Source: Chitinophagaceae bacterium
Lineage (GTDB): Bacteria; Bacteroidota; Bacteroidia; Chitinophagales; Chitinophagaceae
DNA length: 64,000 nt
NCBI GenBank assembly: GCA_020403425.1
Contig: JADBXR010000002.1
Span: 682,001-746,000 of the forward strand
Direction: 5' to 3'
The notes beneath the pieces were generated by a model. That model saw only the letters and a list, made by a program, of their open reading frames with translations, was not told the DNA's origin and did not search any database. Of this stretch, positions 1 through 6,824 are shown piece after piece (positions within the stretch are counted from its first letter, which is position 1; every line of letters starts with the position of its first letter). The position numbers and the translations under genes are program-made.

Positions 1-106
1 GCGCATGTACTGTGACCGTGGCAGCCACAAAAACAAAAAAGGCCAGTAAGCTTTCGCCTACCGACCCTAAACCCAACTGCCTGAAAATTTTGACCTCGCG
101 CTGCAT
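1..106 (-). CDS. N-terminus of an exported protein, cut by window edge
   Basis: Reading the minus strand from an ATG at 106 gives about 35 residues starting MQREVKIFRQ, followed by a hydrophobic stretch (LLAFFVFVAATVTVHA) that looks like a signal peptide or membrane anchor. The frame stays open to the window edge. The start lies 7 bases after the stop of the DUF1080 gene on the same strand, the spacing seen throughout this cluster, so it probably continues the same operon. Nothing of the mature protein is visible, so no function can be proposed. Confidence 0.45.
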   Translation of the reverse strand, partial: MQREVKIFRQLGLGSVGESLLAFFVFVAATVTVHA

Positions 107-113
107 ATGTGCG

Positions 114-1457
114 TTATTTGATCTCTCTTATCTTGATATTCCTGAAATACACGGAATTGTTATGATCCTGCAAGAGGATCGGGGTCTGGTCCATCTTGGC
201 GAAATCCTTATTCTTTGCATATTTGCTGTGAGCCAGCAGTACCTTGTAAATATTGCTATCCTTCTCATATTCCACTACCTTAAAGCCATTCAGCCAATGC
301 TGAATCAGCCTGTTGGGATAAACAATGATCTTACCCTGGTTCCATTCGCCGATCTTTTTCTGGAAACGAGGGTCTACTTTGTTTGACGGGATCAGGTCAT
401 ATAAGCTGGCCAATGTCCGGTTACCTTCCGTACCCATTTTGGCGTCGGGATGGCGGACATCGTCCAGTATCTGATATTCCAGTCCGAGGCCAGAATTCTG
501 GAAGGTTTCGGCCACAAAATATTTAACACCTGAATTGGCACCTTCCGTCAATTTAAAATCGAAGTTCAGCTCAAATGCCTTGTATTGGTTTACTGAGATG
601 AGGTCACCATATTTGGCGCCTGTATTATCACTGGGCAAAATGTGCAGTACACCGTCTTCTACCACCCATCCCTGTTCAGGGGGCGTCTGTTTACCTACCC
701 CTCTCCAACCCGTGAGGTCCTTGCCGTTGAACAAAAGCTGAAAGCCCTGGGCTTGTTCCTGCGGTGTCAATGTGTTCAAAGTATAGTTGGCTACCGGAGT
801 AGACAGGTCCAATGGTCTGGGTTTCATGGAAGAGCCTGTTTGTATGCGTATGTTCTTCCATTGAATACTTTCGCCACCCTCACCTTTCACGGCATGCACC
901 TGCAGGGCAATGAATCCTTTCAGGGTCATATCATCCACCAGATAGGCAACGGGTATATCGTTCACCCAGGTCCTGAACACAGGACCTATGGCTTCTATCC
1001 GATAATGGTTCCACCCATCTTTTCTGAATGCTTTTTTAGCAGCTGGATTCATTTCTGTCTGGTACATCCAACCTCTTCGGGCCTCATCGTAGATCCCACC
1101 GGACCATGCCCTATCTGATGGATCGATCTCCACCTGATAACCATGTACACGGCCATTGTTGAATTCGGGTTTTGACAGACTCCTGATCTGGATCCCTGAA
1201 TTCATATTACCCACTTTCAGATCCACTTCCAGGATAAAATCACCATATTCCTCATCTGTTGCTAAAAAGGAATTGGGTTCCCCTTTCACCGTAGAGCCAA
1301 TGATGGTCCCATTCACTACTTCATATTTGGCCTTACCATTCAGCTGATGCCAGCCTTTCAGTGTTTTTCCGTCGAAGAGATTTTTCCATCCGTTGTTTTG
1401 TGCCCAGATGCCGGAAGTGGCCAGCAGCAGGAGGATGAGGATGCTTTGTTTTTTCAT
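114..1457 (-). CDS. Secreted tandem DUF1080 (3-keto-disaccharide hydrolase family) protein
   Basis: A 447-residue protein with a signal peptide (residues 1-19, ending IWAQ). It carries two copies of the DUF1080 / PF06439 concanavalin-like fold. The first is at about residues 22-208 (NLFDGKTLKGWH, NSGIQIRS). The second is at about 235-446 (LLFNGKDLTGW, GANSGVKYF, ending NIKIREIK). The family is named 3-keto-disaccharide hydrolase, and some Bacteroidota members cleave 3-keto-glycosides; that is family knowledge and is not shown for this protein. It lies 30 bases after a diheme cytochrome gene, which would fit a route that first oxidises a sugar and then cleaves it, but this link is an inference. 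A purely carbohydrate-binding role remains possible. Confidence 0.85.
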   Translation of the reverse strand: MKKQSILILLLLATSGIWAQNNGWKNLFDGKTLKGWHQLNGKAKYEVVNGTIIGSTVKGEPNSFLATDEEYGDFILEVDLKVGNMNSGIQIRSLSKPEFNNGRVHGYQVEIDPSDRAWSGGIYDEARRGWMYQTEMNPAAKKAFRKDGWNHYRIEAIGPVFRTWVNDIPVAYLVDDMTLKGFIALQVHAVKGEGGESIQWKNIRIQTGSSMKPRPLDLSTPVANYTLNTLTPQEQAQGFQLLFNGKDLTGWRGVGKQTPPEQGWVVEDGVLHILPSDNTGAKYGDLISVNQYKAFELNFDFKLTEGANSGVKYFVAETFQNSGLGLEYQILDDVRHPDAKMGTEGNRTLASLYDLIPSNKVDPRFQKKIGEWNQGKIIVYPNRLIQHWLNGFKVVEYEKDSNIYKVLLAHSKYAKNKDFAKMDQTPILLQDHNNSVYFRNIKIREIK

Positions 1458-1487
1458 GATTTTGCTTTTAGGTATCCGTTAGTACTG

Positions 1488-2525
1488 TTATTTCATAGAA
1501 TCGATCCATTCCTTTATCAATGCCACACCTTCTTTGTGTACCAGACTTCTGCCCAGTTCCGGCATACGTTCTCCGGGATCCTGGGTCTGCATGCGGTACC
1601 AGAGTATGGATCCTTCTGCATGTCCTGGTTTTATATCGAACATTCTGCCTCCGGACCCCTTACCCGCAGCAACCGGGGTCTTATTTACGCCAATAGCGAT
1701 CTGATCTGTCTCCGACTCGGTCAGGAACAATCCTGATGTTTGTGCGGGCCCTTCTTTTCTGTGACAGTGTGCACAATTGATCGACAGGTAAGCCCTTGCC
1801 CTTGTATTCAGGTCTCCGGTGGCAGGATCGTTCCATACCGCAGTTCTGGGCAAAGTAGAGATGTCTGGCAGCTGCTGTAACATCCCATGTGTTTTCCAGT
1901 ATGTCAACTGATTCTGTCTACCGGTCGTATACGCATAGGTCCCATTCAACTGTGATACGACTGGACCGATCGGCATGATCCTATCATCTGCATTATGACA
2001 CCCTTTGCACTGGTTCTGATTGGGCACAACATAACGCACCTGCTGTTTCGTTCCTTCTTTATCTATAAAATTCACATTCCGGTCATCGCCCGCGATCTCC
2101 AGAAATGCATCGGTCTGATCTTCATTCCATACATATGTGATTGCTTTCCATCCATCCATTTCTTTCACCAACAACCTGGTTTCCACGATGTCTTTCTCAA
2201 GTTCCGGCTTCCTGAAATCTGCCGGATAAAAAAATGTTTTCACCAATAATGTTCCTTCAGGGAATTCGAGCTTATTGTCTGCTGAATAGGCTACCTGTTG
2301 CCCCTTTGGCAGGCGAATACATCTTAGTTTCTCTGCATAATCAGTGTACAGAGGTGTATTCAACCCATAAGGCACAACACCCTGAGCAGGTTTCAATGCA
2401 GACATCTTGCCTTCAAAAATACCCCAGGCAGACAATTTCTCAGGGTATGTTTTAACCGGCTTTTCCACTATAAAAGCTCCGGAAACAATACATCCGAAAA
2501 CGAATATCATCACTATACGAATCAT
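1488..2525 (-). CDS. Diheme c-type cytochrome of the HNE_0200/SO2930 family
   Basis: A 345-residue exported protein with two haem-binding CxxCH motifs, CKGCH at about residues 173-177 and CAHCH at about 251-255. The N-terminus is hydrophobic with a cysteine at position 12, so it could be a lipoprotein, although the box is not classical. I chose the ATG at 2525; a longer reading would need a TTG at 2531. It follows the beta-helix gene with a 2-base gap. The family (TIGR03806, as I recall it) is known for occurring as a gene pair with a beta-helix family (TIGR03805), and that pairing is what is seen here. An electron-transfer role in the periplasm is likely; the donor is unknown. Confidence 0.82.
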   Translation of the reverse strand: MIRIVMIFVFGCIVSGAFIVEKPVKTYPEKLSAWGIFEGKMSALKPAQGVVPYGLNTPLYTDYAEKLRCIRLPKGQQVAYSADNKLEFPEGTLLVKTFFYPADFRKPELEKDIVETRLLVKEMDGWKAITYVWNEDQTDAFLEIAGDDRNVNFIDKEGTKQQVRYVVPNQNQCKGCHNADDRIMPIGPVVSQLNGTYAYTTGRQNQLTYWKTHGMLQQLPDISTLPRTAVWNDPATGDLNTRARAYLSINCAHCHRKEGPAQTSGLFLTESETDQIAIGVNKTPVAAGKGSGGRMFDIKPGHAEGSILWYRMQTQDPGERMPELGRSLVHKEGVALIKEWIDSMK

Positions 2526-2527
2526 AC

Positions 2528-3742
2528 TCAATTATTACACGTAAACAAGTTATCGGCCCTTGCCATGTCTTTGAAACCATGTTCTGCATCAAGATTCACG
2601 ATGGATTGCGACCGGTTATTGACAATAGTAATGCACTGACCTGCGATCCAATTACCTGAGGTATCAAGTAATTTCGGATTCCTGATCCCATCATACAGGA
2701 TATGCGGAATATCCTGGCCGTATTTACTACCCACGATCCTACCCAACGGATCTTTACTTACCGGCAGGCCCGGTCTCCTTTCATAGATATTATCATGGAT
2801 GAAGATGGCAGAAGGATAGGGATCATACGCTTGGTCTTTGAGGGGTTTCATCGTAGTGAAATAACTGATGATCCCTGTACTGACAGATTGATTATTGATG
2901 ATCCTGTTCTGGTATAACTCTACCCCCTTGGTAGCCAGTATCAATACACCCGTACCACTGGGAACACTCGCCACGATATTTCCTTTAGGTGCAAAATTCT
3001 CGTAGTTGTTATCATGAATATGGTTGTTATACACTTTTACATCTCCCCCTTTTTTTTGTACCAGATCAGGCAGGTCAAACACCAGAATACCTCCGGTATT
3101 TTCCCAGGCCTCGTTATCATACACCTTCGCACGAAGTGAATTCTCGATCTCGATACCGGCCACATTATGCCAGGCTTTTGAATGTTTCACCGTGATATCC
3201 TGCGACTGTCCTACGTAGATGCCTGCATCCGATGCCCCAACTGCCATACAATTATCTATCAGTACATTGATGCACTGGACCGGATATAATCCGTATCCAC
3301 CGTTCTGTGGCCCCGGTATTCCCGTCCACTCGGTCTTCACATCACGAAAAGTGATACCCGTCACGTGCATCGTTTTGATAGCATCACCTTTGGCATCCTG
3401 TACTGTAAATCCTTCCAGCACGATATCTTCCCCATCACTTACACGAATACCTTCGGCACCATCGGTCTGTCCTTTGAAGCTTAGGATGGTCTTATCCATT
3501 CCTTTGCCACGGATCGTAATCTTTTTCTTGCCTTCCAGTGAAAGCGTATTAGTGAGCGTGAAAGTCCCTTCAGGCAACTCTATCACAGAGCCATTTTCTG
3601 CCAGGATCATTTCTGTCTGGTATTTTTTTTGAAATGCTTTCTGCGCCGACAATATCACCGGCAACAGCATTATTGTCAACAAAAAGAGCGTGGCCGGGTT
3701 TCGTAAATTCTTCAAACCAATGTTGTTGATGGGTCTACTCAT
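2528..3742 (-). CDS. Secreted right-handed parallel beta-helix protein
   Basis: A 404-residue protein if started at the ATG at 3742. This start gives a clean signal peptide (NPATLFLLTIMLLPVILSAQ) and a 4-base gap from the preceding gene; the longer open frame overlaps that gene and lacks an export signal at its start. The body has repeated beta-helix turns (IVLEGFTVQDAKGDAIK, ITFRDVKTEW, VLIDNCMAVGASDAGIYVGQS, GIEIENS). It matches the partner family (TIGR03805-like) of the diheme cytochrome just downstream. Such folds bind or cleave polysaccharides, but no catalytic residues are evident. It may act with the cytochrome on a glycan or hold it at the cell surface; this is a guess. Confidence 0.8.
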   Translation of the reverse strand: MSRPINNIGLKNLRNPATLFLLTIMLLPVILSAQKAFQKKYQTEMILAENGSVIELPEGTFTLTNTLSLEGKKKITIRGKGMDKTILSFKGQTDGAEGIRVSDGEDIVLEGFTVQDAKGDAIKTMHVTGITFRDVKTEWTGIPGPQNGGYGLYPVQCINVLIDNCMAVGASDAGIYVGQSQDITVKHSKAWHNVAGIEIENSLRAKVYDNEAWENTGGILVFDLPDLVQKKGGDVKVYNNHIHDNNYENFAPKGNIVASVPSGTGVLILATKGVELYQNRIINNQSVSTGIISYFTTMKPLKDQAYDPYPSAIFIHDNIYERRPGLPVSKDPLGRIVGSKYGQDIPHILYDGIRNPKLLDTSGNWIAGQCITIVNNRSQSIVNLDAEHGFKDMARADNLFTCNN

Positions 3743-3746
3743 AATA

Positions 3747-5465
3747 TCAGGATAATTGGATGGTATGTTTGAATGGGGTAAATCCTGTGAGGTACACAGT
3801 TGGTGCATCTGCCGCCGGTAAGGCACCACGTAACTGTACGCCCTTATGTTCCTGCTTACCCGGGCCAAAACGGATCGTATCATTCCCAACCGTATATGTA
3901 CCCTGTGCGTCCTTGAACAAATAAGCATCTGCTTTTCCTGCGTATGGCTGCACTCCGCTAAATTGTCCGCCTCTTCGAAAGATCAGTTCCATTAATACCG
4001 GAACGCCCGCAGTGCCTTTCATATCGACCTCTACGCTAATGCCCCCTCCTGCTTCTGTAATAGTAACAGTTGTTTCCATGTATTGTATCTCACTTTGTTT
4101 GCGGGCCGACTTGGGCATTTTGGCCATATCGCCATCCGGTGAGATCTTTTCTGGCGGGAGCGGTTGAAAATAGGGGCCTTCCTGTTTGCGTGTCAACACC
4201 CAAGCATTGCCTTTCTGGACGATCGTATCCGATTGGAATTGCCCTTTTCCAAAAAAAGAAGCAGCCACACGCATTGCCTGCAGTACAGCATTGCCTTTAT
4301 GGAATGTGAGCCAGCCCGGGTTATTCGAGAGGATCGTTGTATCCCATTCATTCCTCCTGATACGTACCACACCGGAGTAAGGGAATGATCTTACATAACT
4401 CACAGGAAGCGGCTTACTATCCGGGAGTTCTTTCCAAAGTGCTGGATCTTCCAGGAAATAGCTCAGTGAATCGGTCAGTTTCCTGAGGGAGGTTTTTTCG
4501 ATCAATCGGCACATGGCTGCCATTTCCCCATCATTATCCAACAGTGCCAGGTAACGACAGGCATAATAATAGTTTTCCATAGTACCGACCTGCCCCTTGT
4601 CCTGACGGTTAGAAGCTTCTGTCACCACTTCCCCATTGGGGTGAAGATAATAATGCATCATGCGCAGGTTCCTGCGAACGGCATCCAGTAATTCAGGCTT
4701 GTGCAAACCTTTGGAAACAGTGATCAGCACACGATCTATCACTGCAGAATATCCATAGGTACTTTTTTCCGTGTATTGTCCATCAGGGTCCAGGTCGATA
4801 TGTTCAGCCAACCACTGATTGGCCCTGTTCACATAACGGACATCGGGCCATTTCTCATTCAATTTGGTAAGGGCAGCCGTCACCACCCAACGGTGATTAG
4901 GTGTATGGATCCCACCTACGATCAAGGCTTCACCAGCCCTTTGCAGGAACTGCTGCAATAAAAAAAGTACCCTGTCCGCATTCTTGTTACCGGAAGCCTG
5001 AAGGATATTATATGACTGCACCAATCGCTTAACCATGAAAGCGGTATCCGGTGTAGAATGAAAATTCGTATCAACCAGGTCAATAGTGCCATCGGCATGC
5101 TGCATTTTTAACAGTGCATGCAATGCCTGCTCCATATCTGTTAAGATCGCCACCGACTGGTAATAAGCCGATTCGGGACTAGCCACTGCCTCTGCAGCCT
5201 TATTAATGAATGCACAGGTGCTATGCGGATTAGGGATCTCTGCACCTGACATGTATCCACCAAAATATCGGTGAGCATTATCCGTGACCTTGTATTTTCG
5301 AAGCTCTGTAAGATCCTGATCATTGAATTTGATCAGGTCTATAAGCCAAGCGGGTTTTACTGTTGGAGCCCTATATTTTTCCGTTCCCAGCCAAGAAGCC
5401 GTACCCAGGAAAGGCATCAAACAAACCGATGTGGTACCCAGTGCTACAAATTTTCTTCTATCCAT
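3747..5465 (-). CDS. Uncharacterised Tat-type exported protein, probable alpha-toroid plus beta-sandwich
   Basis: A 572-residue protein starting MDRRKFVALG; the twin-arginine motif RRKF followed by a hydrophobic stretch suggests Tat export. This start (5465) is preferred because the longer frame runs into the GH105 gene. Roughly residues 30-370 look mostly helical with repeated (Y/F)-rich segments (HRYFGGYMSG, ADGTIDLVDTNFHSTPDTAF, GGIHTPNHRWVV, KSTYGYSAVIDRV), like an alpha/alpha-toroid. The remainder looks beta-rich (VPVLMELIFRRGGQFSG). This architecture is shared by heparinase-type polysaccharide lyases and some hydrolases. I do not recognise a named family. Its place between GH105 and the beta-helix/cytochrome pair suggests action on uronic-acid oligosaccharides. 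Confidence 0.6.
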   Translation of the reverse strand: MDRRKFVALGTTSVCLMPFLGTASWLGTEKYRAPTVKPAWLIDLIKFNDQDLTELRKYKVTDNAHRYFGGYMSGAEIPNPHSTCAFINKAAEAVASPESAYYQSVAILTDMEQALHALLKMQHADGTIDLVDTNFHSTPDTAFMVKRLVQSYNILQASGNKNADRVLFLLQQFLQRAGEALIVGGIHTPNHRWVVTAALTKLNEKWPDVRYVNRANQWLAEHIDLDPDGQYTEKSTYGYSAVIDRVLITVSKGLHKPELLDAVRRNLRMMHYYLHPNGEVVTEASNRQDKGQVGTMENYYYACRYLALLDNDGEMAAMCRLIEKTSLRKLTDSLSYFLEDPALWKELPDSKPLPVSYVRSFPYSGVVRIRRNEWDTTILSNNPGWLTFHKGNAVLQAMRVAASFFGKGQFQSDTIVQKGNAWVLTRKQEGPYFQPLPPEKISPDGDMAKMPKSARKQSEIQYMETTVTITEAGGGISVEVDMKGTAGVPVLMELIFRRGGQFSGVQPYAGKADAYLFKDAQGTYTVGNDTIRFGPGKQEHKGVQLRGALPAADAPTVYLTGFTPFKHTIQLS

Positions 5466-5496
5466 GATGCTTTGAATTAGGGATGTGAATGACCAC

Positions 5497-6642
5497 TTAT
5501 TTACGCATGCCTTTGTATTGCTCGTAAGCAAGACCGAACATGATAAATGAACCATACCCAAAACCGGTCCCTTCGGTGATCTTACGGGTAAGATAATAGT
5601 TCTCATCGCCTACGCAGGTTCCACCGGAAACCCTTGCTGGCAGCAGGTAAGCACCGTCAGCGCGGGCCAGGCTCATTTCACGTAATCCTTTATATACCTT
5701 ATCGACCATCGGTGCATATTTTTTGGGGTTCAGCAATTTCAGCTGTAAGCCCTTGGTGATGGTATAGGCAAACATGGCCGTACAGGAACTTTCCAGAAAA
5801 TTCTTTGGATTTTCCGGCAGTGTGATCAGCTGGTACCAGTGACCGGATCCTTTGTCTTGCCAGGGGGCAATGCTTTCCACATAATGCAGGAATGCTTTTT
5901 CCAGAGGTTTCCGGTAGCGGGAATTCTTAGCGATGGTTTCCAGCGCATCGGACAGGGCCATACCTACCCAACCATTCCCTCTTGCCCAGATCTGACTGCT
6001 CTTGCGTGTGGTTTTATCGGGCCAGCCCATGATACTGCAGCCATCATTGTAATCGATATTATCAGCATCCCATCCGTGCACCCATAAACCAGATGCAGGA
6101 TCGGTGAGTTTTTCATTATGAGCGTTGAACTGCTCAACAAAATCTGCTATATATTTTTCGTCGCCTGTCAGGCGATACATCTCAAGCAGGAACATATTGA
6201 GCATGTATACGGTATCGTCCCATAACTCCACAGTTTCGGCCCTGTGCGAAACCCCGCCGTTAGGTGAACGTGGCACCTGCAGGTATTGTGCATAGATCTC
6301 GTTACTCTTATCAAGGTATTTCCTGTCGCCGGTGATCCTCGCCAGGAATGCCATACCATGTGCCGAAGCCACTGCGTTCGGATGTTTGCCATTGGCCACC
6401 GCATAGGTGGCATCCATAGCTGTTTTGATGTAATCGAAATACAATTTTTTGTCCGCAGCGGTCTTACTGTTGTACAGATGAACCAATGCATTCAGAAAGG
6501 TTGCCTGCCCCCAGTCCCATTTGTATTTGTCAGCAGGCATATATACATCGCGCCCGTGTTTATCGACCGAATCTACCCAGGACTGGCTATAGGAAGCTGT
6601 GTATAAGAACAAAGCAATACAAAGGACAGGTATTCTTTTCAT
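5497..6642 (-). CDS. GH105 unsaturated uronyl hydrolase (YteR/YesR-like)
   Basis: A 381-residue secreted protein (start ATG 6642, signal MKRIPVLCIALFLYTASYS). Family GH105 removes the 4,5-unsaturated uronic acid left at the non-reducing end after lyase cleavage. The (alpha/alpha)6 barrel motifs are visible: ELWDDTVYM at about residues 139-147, with the expected catalytic Asp at about 143, and RGNGWVGMAL at about 221-230. Length is normal for the family. It is the first gene after the intergenic region with the hairpin and LacI-like operators, so it probably heads a separate transcript running to the window edge. It is clearly different in sequence from the second GH105 at 26040-27155, so the two likely act on different linkages. 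Confidence 0.9.
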   Translation of the reverse strand: MKRIPVLCIALFLYTASYSQSWVDSVDKHGRDVYMPADKYKWDWGQATFLNALVHLYNSKTAADKKLYFDYIKTAMDATYAVANGKHPNAVASAHGMAFLARITGDRKYLDKSNEIYAQYLQVPRSPNGGVSHRAETVELWDDTVYMLNMFLLEMYRLTGDEKYIADFVEQFNAHNEKLTDPASGLWVHGWDADNIDYNDGCSIMGWPDKTTRKSSQIWARGNGWVGMALSDALETIAKNSRYRKPLEKAFLHYVESIAPWQDKGSGHWYQLITLPENPKNFLESSCTAMFAYTITKGLQLKLLNPKKYAPMVDKVYKGLREMSLARADGAYLLPARVSGGTCVGDENYYLTRKITEGTGFGYGSFIMFGLAYEQYKGMRK

Positions 6643-6710
6643 GGCAGTAGGTTTGTTCCTGTAAGCAGTTTTGCTACAGTGCAATCATTAACGGTTAACA
6701 CGAGTAAGTT

Positions 6711-6720
6711 AAAACGTTTT
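6711..6720. promoter_or_regulatory. Candidate LacI-type operator, proximal element
   Basis: AAAACGTTTT is a perfect 10-base palindrome with a central CG (12 bases with the flanking T and A). It is about 68 bases upstream of the GH105 start at 6642. Central-CG palindromes are typical of LacI-family sites. A matching AAACGTTT core lies at 44673-44680 upstream of susC. A TTTG sequence (minus strand, 6735-6732) just upstream could be a Bacteroidota -33 element, but I cannot place a convincing -7 box. Confidence 0.5.
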
Positions 6721-6730
6721 AGTATGATTA

Positions 6731-6791
6731 GCAAAAAACACCCGGATGCTTTTTTGCGAAATCGTTTTCGTGTTAAAAGGATCCGGGTGTT
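6731..6791 (-). terminator. Intrinsic terminator after the 6825-8741 gene, with an operator in its loop
   Basis: Arms 6737-6747 and 6781-6791 are perfectly complementary over 11 bases (aacacccggat / atccgggtgtt). After one mismatch the stem continues for 5 more pairs (6749-6753 with 6775-6779). On the minus strand the stem is followed by a run of T at 6736-6733. It lies 34 bases after the stop of the minus-strand gene ending at 6825, so it should end or weaken that transcript. The loop (6754-6774) contains the 14-base operator-like element. Confidence 0.7.
6757..6770. promoter_or_regulatory. Candidate LacI-type operator, distal element (14-mer shared with susC region)
   Basis: CGAAATCGTTTTCG, read on the minus strand as CGAAAACGATTTCG, has inverted arms CGAAA/TTTCG around a CG-containing centre. 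Exactly the same 14 bases occur at 44700-44713 upstream of susC. Here its centre is 48 bases from that of the AAAACGTTTT element; at susC the spacing is 30 bases. Relative to the minus-strand gene the order is the same at both places: the 14-mer distal, the palindrome proximal. It sits in the loop of the terminator hairpin at 6737-6791. Confidence 0.55.
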
Positions 6792-6824
6792 CCTATTCAG
6801 GGGTATGGATACGGTGTTGGTTCC

